NCBI GenBank assembly: GCA_003224135.1
Contig: QHYO01000206.1
Span: 1 to 8,364 of the forward strand
Direction of reading: 5' to 3'
DNA: 8,364 nt
Origin: Acidobacteriota bacterium
GTDB lineage: Bacteria; Acidobacteriota; Terriglobia; Acidiferrales; UBA7541
The notes beneath the pieces are model-generated. The model worked only from the letters and a program-made list of their open reading frames with translations, was not told the DNA's origin and searched no databases. The first letter of the stretch is position 1. Each line of letters starts with the position of its first letter. Positions 1 through 5,545 of this stretch are shown piece after piece. Both the position numbers and the translations under genes were made by a program.

Positions 1-649
1 CGATCGAGTTGATATCGAGCTCAACGCCAGTCAGGCCAAGCTTGTCGAAAAAAGTCATCACCATCTCAATGACTTCAGCGTCGATCGCAGGCGCATCGCC
101 ACCACCGAGCACTTCCGCGCCAATTTGATAAAACTGCCGGTATCTTCCCTTCTGCGGCCGCTCGCGCCGAAACATCGGTCCCATGTAATACAGCTTCACC
201 GGCTGCGGCAGTTGCTGCATGCCGTGTTCGATGTAGGCACGACAAACGGAGGCCGTCGCTTCCGGGCGAAGCGTCACTGACTCACTCTGCAAAAGCGGCT
301 GTTCGGAAAGGATTCGCTGTACTTTGCCTGGAGTTTCGACATTGTCAGAACCGAAGCCAAACGTAATTCCCTTCTCTTCAGCAAAACGCAGAACGTTTAT
401 CAGAATTTTGTCGAGTTCTTCGGTCGGATCACGAAACGTATACATCTCTTTGGAAACTACGTCCGTTTCCAAGCCGATGGAGCGAGCGAACAGTTCCGTA
501 GGTTCGAAGATAGGCGGACGAATTTCACCGAAACCGAACGTGCCAAAGACCTCGTGCGCGGTCCGCTCGACGTGGTTCCATAACGCAGTTTCGGGGGGCA
601 AAAGGTCGCGCGTGCCACGGATTGCTTGGAACTTTGTCTTGGCAGCCAT
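1..649 (-). CDS. hisS: Histidine--tRNA ligase, N-terminal part (cut by the window's left edge)
   Basis: Class II aminoacyl-tRNA synthetase that charges tRNA(His) with histidine in the cytoplasm. The 216 codons present are open to the window edge. The start is the ATG at 649-647, followed by the family's usual N-terminus (FQAIRGTRDLLPPE, residues 7-20). Motif 1 region (FGEIRPPIFEPTELF) is at about 40-54 and VSKEMYTF at 65-72. The histidine-site element TLRPEATASVCRAYIEHG is at 126-143, and motif 2 with the HisRS signature GPMFRRERPQKGRYRQFYQ is at 157-175. These together make the identity secure. Unusual: between MYTF and TLRPE there are about 52 residues where E. coli HisRS has about 7, an in-frame insertion of about 45. 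A possible Shine-Dalgarno (GAGGA, 668-664) lies 14 bases before the ATG, rather far. Motif 3 and the anticodon-binding domain lie outside the window. Confidence 0.96.
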   Translation of the reverse strand, partial: MAAKTKFQAIRGTRDLLPPETALWNHVERTAHEVFGTFGFGEIRPPIFEPTELFARSIGLETDVVSKEMYTFRDPTEELDKILINVLRFAEEKGITFGFGSDNVETPGKVQRILSEQPLLQSESVTLRPEATASVCRAYIEHGMQQLPQPVKLYYMGPMFRRERPQKGRYRQFYQIGAEVLGGGDAPAIDAEVIEMVMTFFDKLGLTGVELDINSI

Positions 650-673
650 GATCTAAAGCAGATTCCTCGCTTC

Positions 674-693
674 GCCTGCCTGTGCCGGCAGGC
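674..693. repeat. Perfect stem-loop in the gamma-CA/hisS spacer (REP-like or structural)
   Basis: GCCTGCC (674-680) and GGCAGGC (687-693) are perfect inverse complements around a 6-base loop, giving a 7-bp, mostly G:C stem. It sits between the gamma-CA stop (739) and the hisS start (649), just upstream of the hisS ribosome binding site. No T-run follows on the minus strand, so it does not look like an intrinsic terminator. A dispersed REP-type palindrome or an mRNA-processing/stability hairpin is more likely. One copy cannot tell these apart. Confidence 0.5.
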
Positions 694-716
694 TCGGAAT
701 GAAAATTTTGATTGGC

Positions 717-758
717 GTCACGAGCCACCGGTCACTAGTCACGAGTCACCGGCCACTT
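717..758. repeat. Six-unit heptamer tandem repeat (GTCACNN on the plus strand)
   Basis: Six consecutive 7-base units: GTCACGA, GCCACCG, GTCACTA, GTCACGA, GTCACCG, GCCACTT. The consensus is GTCACNN (NNGTGAC on the coding strand), with T-to-C at position 2 in two units. At a larger scale, 717-735 and 738-756 are 19-base copies differing at two positions. The array overlaps the 3' end of the gamma-CA gene: its TGA stop (741-739) is in unit 4 and its last five codons are in units 4-6. The unit length is not a multiple of three, so gain or loss of a unit inside the coding part would change the C-terminus. Confidence 0.75.
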
Positions 759-1278
759 CCTTACGATAGATCTCCTTATACTCAACATACCGCTGCGCGT
801 AGCGGTCAATCGTCGCCTGATCGATTGCGGTCAGCGCGCGTTTCACTTTTCCCGGCGCACCCACAACAAGACTGCGCGGAGGAATAATGGTGCGCTCCGT
901 GAGCAGCGTCCCCGCAGCCACGATACTTCCCTCTCCCACCACGACTCCATTCAAAATCGTCGCGCGCATTCCAATTAGGCAGCGCGATTCGATCGTGCAG
1001 CCGTGCAGCGTAACGGAATGGCCGACCGTGATCTCGTCGCCCAGAATCAGCGGGTACTCATCTTTCATCACATGCAGAATTGAGCCGTCTTGGATATTCG
1101 TGCGCGCACCGATGCGGATAGAATTGACGTCGCCCCGGACGACGACAAGCGGCCAGATGCTAGCATCGTCGCCGATCACGACGTCACCGATGATCACCGA
1201 CGCGGCGTCAACGTAAGCAGAACTAGCGATGACCGGCCGCTTGCCTTTGTACGCCCGGATGTCCGGCTGGCGTCGCAC
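739..1278 (-). CDS. Gamma-carbonic anhydrase family protein (left-handed beta-helix, YrdA/CaiE-like)
   Basis: A 179-residue cytoplasmic protein, usual length for the family, which forms trimers with zinc held at subunit interfaces. Hexapeptide repeats (for example VIIGDV, VVIGDD, IRIGAR, ILGDEI, VVVGEG) run from about residue 28 to 145 and predict the beta-helix. A helical tail follows (ALTAIDQATIDRYAQRYVEYKEIY). The zinc ligands expected in this family are visible as His69 (ILHV), His87 and His92 (GHSVTLHGC). The nearby RGD (48-50) and QDG (63-65) also match. Many YrdA-type members have no demonstrated carbonic anhydrase activity, so bicarbonate chemistry is possible but not shown. The start is a GTG at 1278-1276; no ATG occurs in frame until Met71, which would remove the first strands. 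It lies 186 bases after the mrp stop, so it probably has its own signals. The last codons are made of heptamer repeats. Confidence 0.92.
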   Translation of the reverse strand: MRRQPDIRAYKGKRPVIASSAYVDAASVIIGDVVIGDDASIWPLVVVRGDVNSIRIGARTNIQDGSILHVMKDEYPLILGDEITVGHSVTLHGCTIESRCLIGMRATILNGVVVGEGSIVAAGTLLTERTIIPPRSLVVGAPGKVKRALTAIDQATIDRYAQRYVEYKEIYRKEVAGDS

Positions 1279-1290
1279 GACTATGCTGAT

Positions 1291-1300
1291 TCCTTCCTCC
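1291..1300 (-). promoter_or_regulatory. Ribosome binding site supporting the GTG start of the gamma-CA gene
   Basis: The minus strand reads GGAGGAAGGA here, an extended Shine-Dalgarno match. It is the only strong one upstream of the gene. The gap to the GTG at 1278 is 12 bases, slightly long, but no ATG, GTG or TTG lies closer in frame. This supports GTG over an internal ATG. Confidence 0.6.
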
Positions 1301-1431
1301 GCCGCGACTGTAGCGACTTAAGTCATTTAAAATGTGAGATATAGCCAACGTAACGCAATTTGCATTGAAACGAAACCAGTCTCACACCGCGAAGCTTGAA
1401 AAGATATCATCTGCATAATGGAGTGACAAGG
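1301..1431. other. AT-richer spacer upstream of the gamma-CA gene, with a 10-bp palindrome
   Basis: This stretch is richer in A and T than its flanks and probably holds the gamma-CA promoter. I could not place a convincing -35/-10 pair: candidates such as TTAAAT and TATATC lack a good -35 box at 16-18 bases. A perfect 10-bp palindrome, GACTTAAGTC, spans 1315-1324, about 37 bases upstream of the GTG start. It could be a small operator or chance. No small gene with a ribosome binding site is evident. Confidence 0.35.
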
Positions 1432-1461
1432 AAAGGCCGCAAGTCGGCGGCTTTCAGCCGC
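1432..1461 (-). terminator. Paired, mutually exclusive hairpins just after the mrp stop; possible terminator
   Basis: On the minus strand, three bases after the mrp TAG, GCGGCT-GAA-AGCCGC forms a perfect 6-bp hairpin (1461-1447). The middle arm can pair instead with a downstream copy: AAAGCCGC (1454-1447) with GCGGCCTTT (1440-1432), with one bulged base and a loop of six. Only a short, interrupted T stretch (CTTTCC) follows, so intrinsic termination may be weak. The large gap before the next gene fits a transcript end here. Confidence 0.45.
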
Positions 1462-1464
1462 GCG

Positions 1465-2310
1465 CTAATCAATCTGGACGGATGGTCCAAGCGTCGAGGA
1501 TCCTAGCTCATCAAGCCGCGCGACAACGGCCCGGGTGACTCCGTAAAGACTCCTTGCGGCCGCGGCTTCTTCGCCAAGTGTAGCCACGGGTTTGCCAGTA
1601 TCACCGCCAATGCGAATGCGTGGGTCAATCTCAATTTCGCCCAGAATCGGTACACCGTAGGCACGCGCCGTCTTTGCACCTTCTCCGTGACCGAAGATGT
1701 CTACGGGCTTGCCGCAATGCGGGCAGGCAAACGTGCTCATGTTTTCGACCACGCCCATCACCTCGACGTTCACTTGACGAAACATTTCAATGGCCTTGCG
1801 TACGTCGGCGAGCGCAACCGTAGAAGGCGTGGTAACAACGACCGCGCCTGAGATCGCGACGGTTTGAATCAGAGTGAGCTGCACATCGCCGGTGCCGGGC
1901 GGAAGATCAATGATCAAATAATCCAGCTCGCCCCATTCGACGCTCCGCAAAAATTGTGTGATAACTCCGTGAAGCATCGGGCCTCGCCAAATCATCGGCT
2001 TGTCGCCGGGATTCAGCAGACCCATCGAAATCATCTTCAGGCCAGACACCTCGACGGGAATAATGTGCCGATCGGCAGTTGCAAGCGGCTCCTGATTCGT
2101 GCCGAGCATAATCGGCACGTTCGGCCCGTAAACGTCCGCATCAATCAATCCGACCTTGTGTCCGAGTTTCGAAAGCGCCAGGGCCAGGTTGACGGCGACA
2201 GTCGTCTTGCCGACGCCGCCCTTGCCGCTGGCCACCGCGACTAGATTTTTCACGCCAGGAATCGGCTGGCGTTCCGGCATTTGTTGCTGAGCTGCTGGTC
2301 CTGGAGGCAT
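1465..2310 (-). CDS. mrp: Mrp/NBP35 family P-loop ATPase, iron-sulfur cluster carrier (ApbC-type)
   Basis: A 281-residue cytoplasmic ATPase of the family that binds and transfers [4Fe-4S] clusters to apo-proteins. A Pro/Gln-rich tail (1-18) precedes the deviant Walker A GKGGVGKTT (29-37), which has the family's extra lysine at 30. The switch element DADVYGPNVP (57-66), the family segment MIWRGPM (106-112), LIIDLPPGTGD (132-142) and the cluster-binding CPHC (196-199) follow in the expected order. The N-terminal MIP18/DUF59 domain found in many longer bacterial Mrp proteins is absent, so this is the short form. The start is the ATG at 2310-2308, with GAGGA (2318-2314) three bases upstream. That start leaves 71 bases to the secA stop, so the two may share a transcript. 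A frame-shifted overlap reaching upstream to 2389 is not part of this gene. Targets of the carrier cannot be read from this window. Confidence 0.95.
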   Translation of the reverse strand: MPPGPAAQQQMPERQPIPGVKNLVAVASGKGGVGKTTVAVNLALALSKLGHKVGLIDADVYGPNVPIMLGTNQEPLATADRHIIPVEVSGLKMISMGLLNPGDKPMIWRGPMLHGVITQFLRSVEWGELDYLIIDLPPGTGDVQLTLIQTVAISGAVVVTTPSTVALADVRKAIEMFRQVNVEVMGVVENMSTFACPHCGKPVDIFGHGEGAKTARAYGVPILGEIEIDPRIRIGGDTGKPVATLGEEAAAARSLYGVTRAVVARLDELGSSTLGPSVQID

Positions 2311-2324
2311 TTGTCCTCAATTTG

Positions 2325-2345
2325 GCAGCGAGTTTATCCCGCTGC
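2325..2345 (-). promoter_or_regulatory. Small hairpin in the secA-mrp spacer, upstream of the mrp ribosome binding site
   Basis: GCAGCG and CGCTGC pair perfectly over a 9-base loop. In the transcript the hairpin ends seven bases before the GAGGA of mrp. No T-run follows, so it is unlikely to stop transcription. It might tune mrp translation or mark an RNA processing point between secA and mrp. A 6-bp stem in GC-rich DNA can also be chance. Confidence 0.3.
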
Positions 2346-2381
2346 GCTTCACGCCGTGTATTCGCTGGCCGCCCGATCGAA

Positions 2382-5360
2382 TCAAGCATTCACGCCATGA
2401 CACTTCTTATATTTCTTCCCAGATCCGCAAGGACAAGGATCGTTGCGCCCGACTTTCGCTCCTGCGCGAACAGGCTTCGGCGCTTCGGATTGAGTTGCGC
2501 CGGCCTGAAACCGCATCTCTTTTTCCTGGCGCTGTTGCTTGCGTTCCATTTCACGCGCGAACGCAGGAAGAGGTGCAGCGCCGTCATCGTTAACACGCGC
2601 AGCCGCACTGGCAGCGGCGGCCAGTGGACGCGGAGCCGTGGGCGGCGGCTGAGGCGCTCCCTGCGGCGGCGCGTTGCCCTCCATCTGTACTTGCACGTTG
2701 TAAAGATAGCGTACTGTCTCGTTGTCGATACGCGCCATCATGTCTTCAAAAAGAATGAACGCTTCTTTCTTGAATTCAACAAGTGGATCTTTTTGTCCGT
2801 AGCCGCGAAGCCCGATACCTTCCTTCAGGTGATCGAGCGACAGCAAGTGGTCTTTCCACTGGCCGTCCACCACGTCCAGAATAATCCGGCGCTCCAGCCA
2901 GCGCATCAGGTCCGGCGTGAGCTGCTTTTCTTTGTCCTCGTATTTTTTCGCAACCGCTTCGGCGATGGCGTCTGAAAGCTGGTCGTGATTCAGCGTAGCT
3001 GGATCAGCGCCAGCAGCCTTCGTGTCAACGCCGAACTGGCTGTTCACTTCGGCGAGGAACTGCGTGACATTCCACTGGCCCGGGTGCAACTCACGGCCGC
3101 AATACGTGTCGACAAGTTCCCGTGCAATATCTTCGGCGATTCCGATGACGTAGTCGCGCTGATCCTTGCCTTCCAGCGCTGAGCGCCGGATGGCATAAAT
3201 CGTCTCGCGCTGTTTGTTCATCACATCGTCGTACTCAAGCAGGTGCTTGCGCGCATCGAAATTCTGCGCTTCGACCGACTTTTGCGCGTTCTCAATCCGT
3301 CGCGATATCAGCTTCGACTCGATTGGCACTCCTTCGGTCATGCCCAGGCGGAACATCAGCGCCTTCACCCGTTCGCCGCCGAAAATCCGCATCAAATCAT
3401 CTTCAAGCGAAAGGAAAAACCGCGATGAGCCAGGATCGCCTTGGCGGCCGGCTCTTCCGCGAAGTTGGTTATCGATACGGCGCGCTTCATGCCGTTCCGT
3501 GCCCAGAATGTGCAATCCACCAAGCGCAACCACTTCATCGTGCTCCGCCTTGCACTGCTGGGCAAACTGCTCGTAAACCGGCTTCCATTGGTCGACGGGA
3601 GCTTGAAAAATTTTGCCCTCGTGCTGGAACAGAACCATCGGAACGGCCGACGGAGCCGCTTCGCCGTTAGGACTTTGCGTATCCGCTCCAATCACCGCGG
3701 GCGCTTGTGCATATGGCATCGCCAGACGATTTTTCAGGAAATGCTCACGCGTCATGGATTCAGGATTTCCGCCCAACAAGATGTCTGTCCCGCGGCCAGC
3801 CATGTTCGTTGCCACAGTGACCGCGCCTTTTCGCCCGGCCTGTGCCACAATTCGCGACTCGCGCTCGTGCTGCTTGGCGTTCAGCACTTCGTGCGGGACT
3901 CCCGCCTTTTTCAGAATGTCCGCAATGGCTTCCGATTTTTCGATGGAAATCGTTCCCACAAGCACGGGCTGCCCGCGCTCGTGATAGTGGCGAATTCCGT
4001 GCGCGAACGAGTTGTCTTCCTGCAGAATCCCATTAACCACTGCTTCGAATTTTTCCTTCTCCGTGCGGTAGACAACGTCAGGATTTTCGATGCGAATCAG
4101 AGCTCGATTTGTCGGAATGACCACAACATCCAACTTATAGATCTTGTCGAATTCGGCGGCTTCCGTTTCCGCGGTTCCCGTCATGCCGGAAAGTTTCTTG
4201 TACATGCGGAAATAATTCTGGAATGTGATGGTGGCAAGCGTCTGATTCTCGCGCTCGATCTTCACACCCTCTTTTGCTTCAACCGCCTGGTGCAATCCGT
4301 CGGACCATCGCCGGCCAGGCATCTGACGGCCTGTAAATTCATCCACGATAATCACTTCACCATCTTTAACCACATAGTCCACGTCGCGCTTATAGAGTGT
4401 GTGCGCGCGGAGACCCTGATAAACATGGTGGATCAGCTCCATGTGCGCCGGATCGTAGAGATTTCCGAGGCCCAGCATCCGCTCGCACTTGCTGACGCCT
4501 TCTTCGGTAAGGGTTGCCGTGCGATGCTTTTCATCCAGCGTGTAGTCGATTTCTTTAATCAGTTTCGGAATGATTTTGTCGATACGATAGTACTTGTCGG
4601 TCGATTCCTCCGCAGGACCGGAAATGATCAGCGGCGTGCGCGCCTCGTCGATCAAAATCGAGTCGACTTCGTCCACGATCGCGAATTGATGGCCGCGCTG
4701 CACGCAATGCGTGATGTCGTACTTCATGTTGTCGCGCAGGTAGTCGAATCCGTATTCGTTGTTCGTGCCGTAGGTAACATCCGCGCCGTACGCCGCACGG
4801 CGTTGCGCGTCATCCAGGTCGTTTACAATGACTCCCACGCTCATCCCGAGGCCGCGGTAGAGCGGGCTCATCCATTCCGCGTCGCGCCGAGCCAGATAAT
4901 CGTTTACCGTAACAATGTGCAGCCCTCGCCCGGCCAACGAGTTCAACACGGCCGGAAGAGTCGCAACCAGCGTCTTCCCTTCTCCAGTTTTCATTTCCGC
5001 GATTTTGCCGTCGTGAAGAACCAGTCCGCCAATCAGTTGCACATCAAAATGCCGCATGTTTAGAAAGCGGCGGCCGGCTTCGCGCACCAGTGCAAACGCA
5101 GGCACAATCGCCGGATCAAGCGCTGCCCGCAACCGCTCTTTGTAACCGGCGTCCGCAGGGTCCGCATCCTTCAGCCGCTCCTGCACCTCATCCTTCAGTA
5201 TCGCGAACTGGCTTTTCAGCGCCTCATCTGAGAGCGCTTGCGTCTCAGCCTCTTTCTCGTTGATGGCGGCAACGATGGGCTGAAGTTTCTTGATGTCGCG
5301 CTCGTGCTTGGTGCCGATGAACGTGGCGACTACGCGGTCAAGTATTTTAGCTGCGTCCAT
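2382..5360 (-). CDS. secA: Protein translocase subunit SecA (preprotein translocase ATPase)
   Basis: The ATP-driven motor that pushes unfolded precursor proteins through SecYEG at the inner membrane. It has 992 residues, longer than the 901 of E. coli. The start fits the family N-terminus ([10 protein letters not shown]...[13 protein letters not shown]). Visible in order: Walker A MKTGEGKT (123-130); preprotein cross-linking region entry [17 protein letters not shown] (196-212); Walker B with [20 protein letters not shown] (229-248); TGTAETE (394-400); [15 protein letters not shown] (517-531); and motif [22 protein letters not shown] (632-651). The scaffold and two-helix-finger region ([20 protein letters not shown]) is at about 835-854. 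A Pro/Ala-rich linker (about 895-925) leads to the zinc-binding tail [13 protein letters not shown] (976-988), which in other bacteria contacts SecB and lipids. Odd points: the stretch between ILLGG and GGLHILGTE is about 48 residues longer than in E. coli, and the Shine-Dalgarno is weak and far (AGGGA, 5382-5378). Confidence 0.98.
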   Translation of the reverse strand: MDAAKILDRVVATFIGTKHERDIKKLQPIVAAINEKEAETQALSDEALKSQFAILKDEVQERLKDADPADAGYKERLRAALDPAIVPAFALVREAGRRFLNMRHFDVQLIGGLVLHDGKIAEMKTGEGKTLVATLPAVLNSLAGRGLHIVTVNDYLARRDAEWMSPLYRGLGMSVGVIVNDLDDAQRRAAYGADVTYGTNNEYGFDYLRDNMKYDITHCVQRGHQFAIVDEVDSILIDEARTPLIISGPAEESTDKYYRIDKIIPKLIKEIDYTLDEKHRTATLTEEGVSKCERMLGLGNLYDPAHMELIHHVYQGLRAHTLYKRDVDYVVKDGEVIIVDEFTGRQMPGRRWSDGLHQAVEAKEGVKIERENQTLATITFQNYFRMYKKLSGMTGTAETEAAEFDKIYKLDVVVIPTNRALIRIENPDVVYRTEKEKFEAVVNGILQEDNSFAHGIRHYHERGQPVLVGTISIEKSEAIADILKKAGVPHEVLNAKQHERESRIVAQAGRKGAVTVATNMAGRGTDILLGGNPESMTREHFLKNRLAMPYAQAPAVIGADTQSPNGEAAPSAVPMVLFQHEGKIFQAPVDQWKPVYEQFAQQCKAEHDEVVALGGLHILGTERHEARRIDNQLRGRAGRQGDPGSSRFFLSLEDDLMRIFGGERVKALMFRLGMTEGVPIESKLISRRIENAQKSVEAQNFDARKHLLEYDDVMNKQRETIYAIRRSALEGKDQRDYVIGIAEDIARELVDTYCGRELHPGQWNVTQFLAEVNSQFGVDTKAAGADPATLNHDQLSDAIAEAVAKKYEDKEKQLTPDLMRWLERRIILDVVDGQWKDHLLSLDHLKEGIGLRGYGQKDPLVEFKKEAFILFEDMMARIDNETVRYLYNVQVQMEGNAPPQGAPQPPPTAPRPLAAAASAAARVNDDGAAPLPAFAREMERKQQRQEKEMRFQAGATQSEAPKPVRAGAKVGRNDPCPCGSGKKYKKCHGVNA

Positions 5361-5436
5361 GAAATGTTTTTGCCGTTTCCCTGCGAACTAAGATGGCCGG
5401 CTCCAGGCATACAGCGACGCCCAGCGCAGACCGCAT
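5347..5436 (-). other. Candidate leader ORF (29 codons) upstream of and overlapping the secA start
   Basis: An ATG at 5436-5434 opens a frame of 29 codons ending in TAA at 5349-5347, inside secA codons 4-5. The N-terminal part is a hydrophobic run (ALGVAV, then PAILV after a short CLE break) with an arginine at position 2, resembling a very short export signal; basic residues follow (VRRETAK). The ATG is about two bases after the transcription start predicted from the -10 box, so it would be translated almost leaderless. secA itself has only a distant Shine-Dalgarno, so coupling through this frame is conceivable, in the manner of secM-secA. A 30-codon open frame is common by chance in GC-rich DNA, and no homology is known to me. 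Confidence 0.2.
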
Positions 5437-5444
5437 AAACTCTA

Positions 5445-5474
5445 ATTGTAACGGTTTCGCCGTAGACGCGCCAA
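5445..5474 (-). promoter_or_regulatory. Sigma70-type promoter candidate for secA
   Basis: The minus strand carries TTGGCG (5474-5469, 4 of 6 matches to TTGACA) and TACAAT (5450-5445, 5 of 6 to TATAAT), separated by 18 bases. Transcription would start near 5438, giving a leader of about 78 bases before the secA ATG. It lies in the only spacer between the HEAT/PilZ gene and secA, where a promoter is expected. Confidence 0.5.
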
Positions 5475-5480
5475 TCTACG
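5461..5480. promoter_or_regulatory. Inverted repeat over the predicted secA -35 box
   Basis: CGTAGA (5461-5466) and TCTACG (5475-5480) are perfect inverse complements around 8 bases that contain the -35 hexamer. ACGCGCC is also repeated directly at 5466-5472 and 5478-5484, a 12-base period. The position suits an operator, or a hairpin after the HEAT/PilZ stop; no T-run follows, so a terminator is less likely. The arms are short, and chance cannot be excluded. Confidence 0.3.
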
Positions 5481-5545
5481 CGCCACGCCGTGCACGCACT
5501 GGCGCCGAAGCACACATTGATTCAGGAACGAATGGCTCGTCTGGT

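Noticed and set aside
324..656. A 110-codon plus-strand frame
   Set aside because: It lies opposite hisS, whose minus-strand frame carries the HisRS motifs without interruption across 1-649.
2141..2389. A minus-strand frame overlapping the mrp start, as a possible N-terminal extension of Mrp
   Set aside because: It is in a different frame, and its product over the mrp region is a frame-shifted Arg-rich translation. The mrp ATG has its own Shine-Dalgarno and the ATPase frame is intact.
2322..2975. A 217-codon plus-strand frame over the end of secA and the secA-mrp spacer
   Set aside because: It lies opposite the SecA C-terminal domain, is Arg-rich and low in structure, and has no ribosome binding site of note.
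3441..5063. A 540-codon open frame on the plus strand, antisense to secA
   Set aside because: secA on the other strand has every family motif in order. The antisense frame yields a His/Arg/Val-rich product without recognisable domains, as expected from the mirror of a codon-biased GC-rich gene.
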